Shown: in pieces, positions 14,041-14,110 of the stretch | Layout: every line of letters starts with the position of its first letter | How positions within the stretch are numbered: the first letter of the stretch is position 1 | Origin: Candidatus Latescibacterota bacterium | GTDB lineage: Bacteria; Latescibacterota; UBA2968; UBA8231 | Direction of reading: 5' to 3' | Assembly (NCBI GenBank): GCA_022827165.1 | Contig: JAJDTN010000358.1 | Location: 1 to 14,110, forward strand | Length of the DNA stretch: 14,110 nt | Program-made: the position numbers and the translations under genes | The notes under the pieces: generated by a model | What the model was told of the DNA's origin: nothing | Database searches by the model: none | The model's input: only the letters and a program-made list of their open reading frames with translations

Positions 14041-14110
14041 GTGGCCTCCGACCTCGAACAGGGCCTCGCCGAGGCCCGGGAGAACCTCGGGGAGATCTTC
14101 TCCCGCTACG
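14041..14110 (+). CDS. Possible start of a CDS cut by the window end
   Basis: From GTG 14041 the frame is open to the last base and gives 23 residues, rich in acidic and leucine residues (SDLEQGLAEARENLGEIF), looking like an amphipathic helix. A TTG at 13978 is in frame further upstream. The start of a region-2 helix of an ECF-type sigma factor is one possible reading, but the fragment is too short to assign. It would be divergent from the oxidoreductase gene. Confidence 0.35.
   Translation, partial: MASDLEQGLAEARENLGEIFSRY

Overview
The window comes from a very GC-rich bacterium. Dense short-gap coding, GTG/TTG starts, a lipoprotein signal and ECF-type sigma machinery suggest an envelope-bearing (Gram-negative type) lineage, possibly an uncultured or poorly studied phylum. 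No rRNA or tRNA is present, so no taxon can be assigned. I see no IS element, phage module, CRISPR array or tRNA gene.

Layout, left to right. (1) 1-279: 3' end of a DUF1998-type DEAD/DEAH helicase, cut by the window edge. (2) 335-1273: a DapA/NAL-superfamily aldolase-like protein with altered active-site motifs. (3) 1334-1504, minus: a 56-aa HicB-type antitoxin with no recognisable HicA beside it. It is divergent from a compact plus-strand operon (1628-4276) of an ECF sigma factor, a 417-aa protein built from about five copies of a ~43-aa repeat, and a 299-aa protein of unknown function. A 13-bp perfect palindrome lies between the two divergent units. (4) 4277-4517: a hairpin, then four degenerate copies of a short GC-rich repeat, then a ComM/YifB-type Mg-chelatase-like AAA+ ATPase (4518-6059). 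(5) 6136-6561: a small coiled-coil, single-span membrane protein of visibly lower GC. (6) 6596-9582: a sugar-phosphate isomerase/epimerase-like TIM barrel overlapping a class III aminotransferase, then a stand-alone 5'-nuclease (FEN/Pol I exonuclease-like). (7) Minus strand: an FKBP-type peptidyl-prolyl isomerase lipoprotein (9601-10071) behind an L-threonine aldolase gene (10136-11169) that carries a one-base frameshift. (8) Plus strand: two tiny single-span membrane proteins (11505-11603 and 11726-11869) with good ribosome binding sites, then an O-methyltransferase (11886-12899). (9) Minus strand: a Gfo/Idh/MocA oxidoreductase (12889-13947) whose 3' end overlaps that of the methyltransferase. 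A possible CDS start runs off the right edge at 14041.

Most of the window is ordinary chromosomal metabolism. The best candidate for something undescribed is the sigma factor / repeat protein / unknown protein operon at 1628-4276. The paired mini-membrane proteins with matching leaders come next. Several enzymes (the DapA-like aldolase, the 5'-nuclease) keep the family fold but lack a normally conserved catalytic residue, which suggests altered chemistry or substrate. All function calls rest on motif recognition by eye, with no database search.
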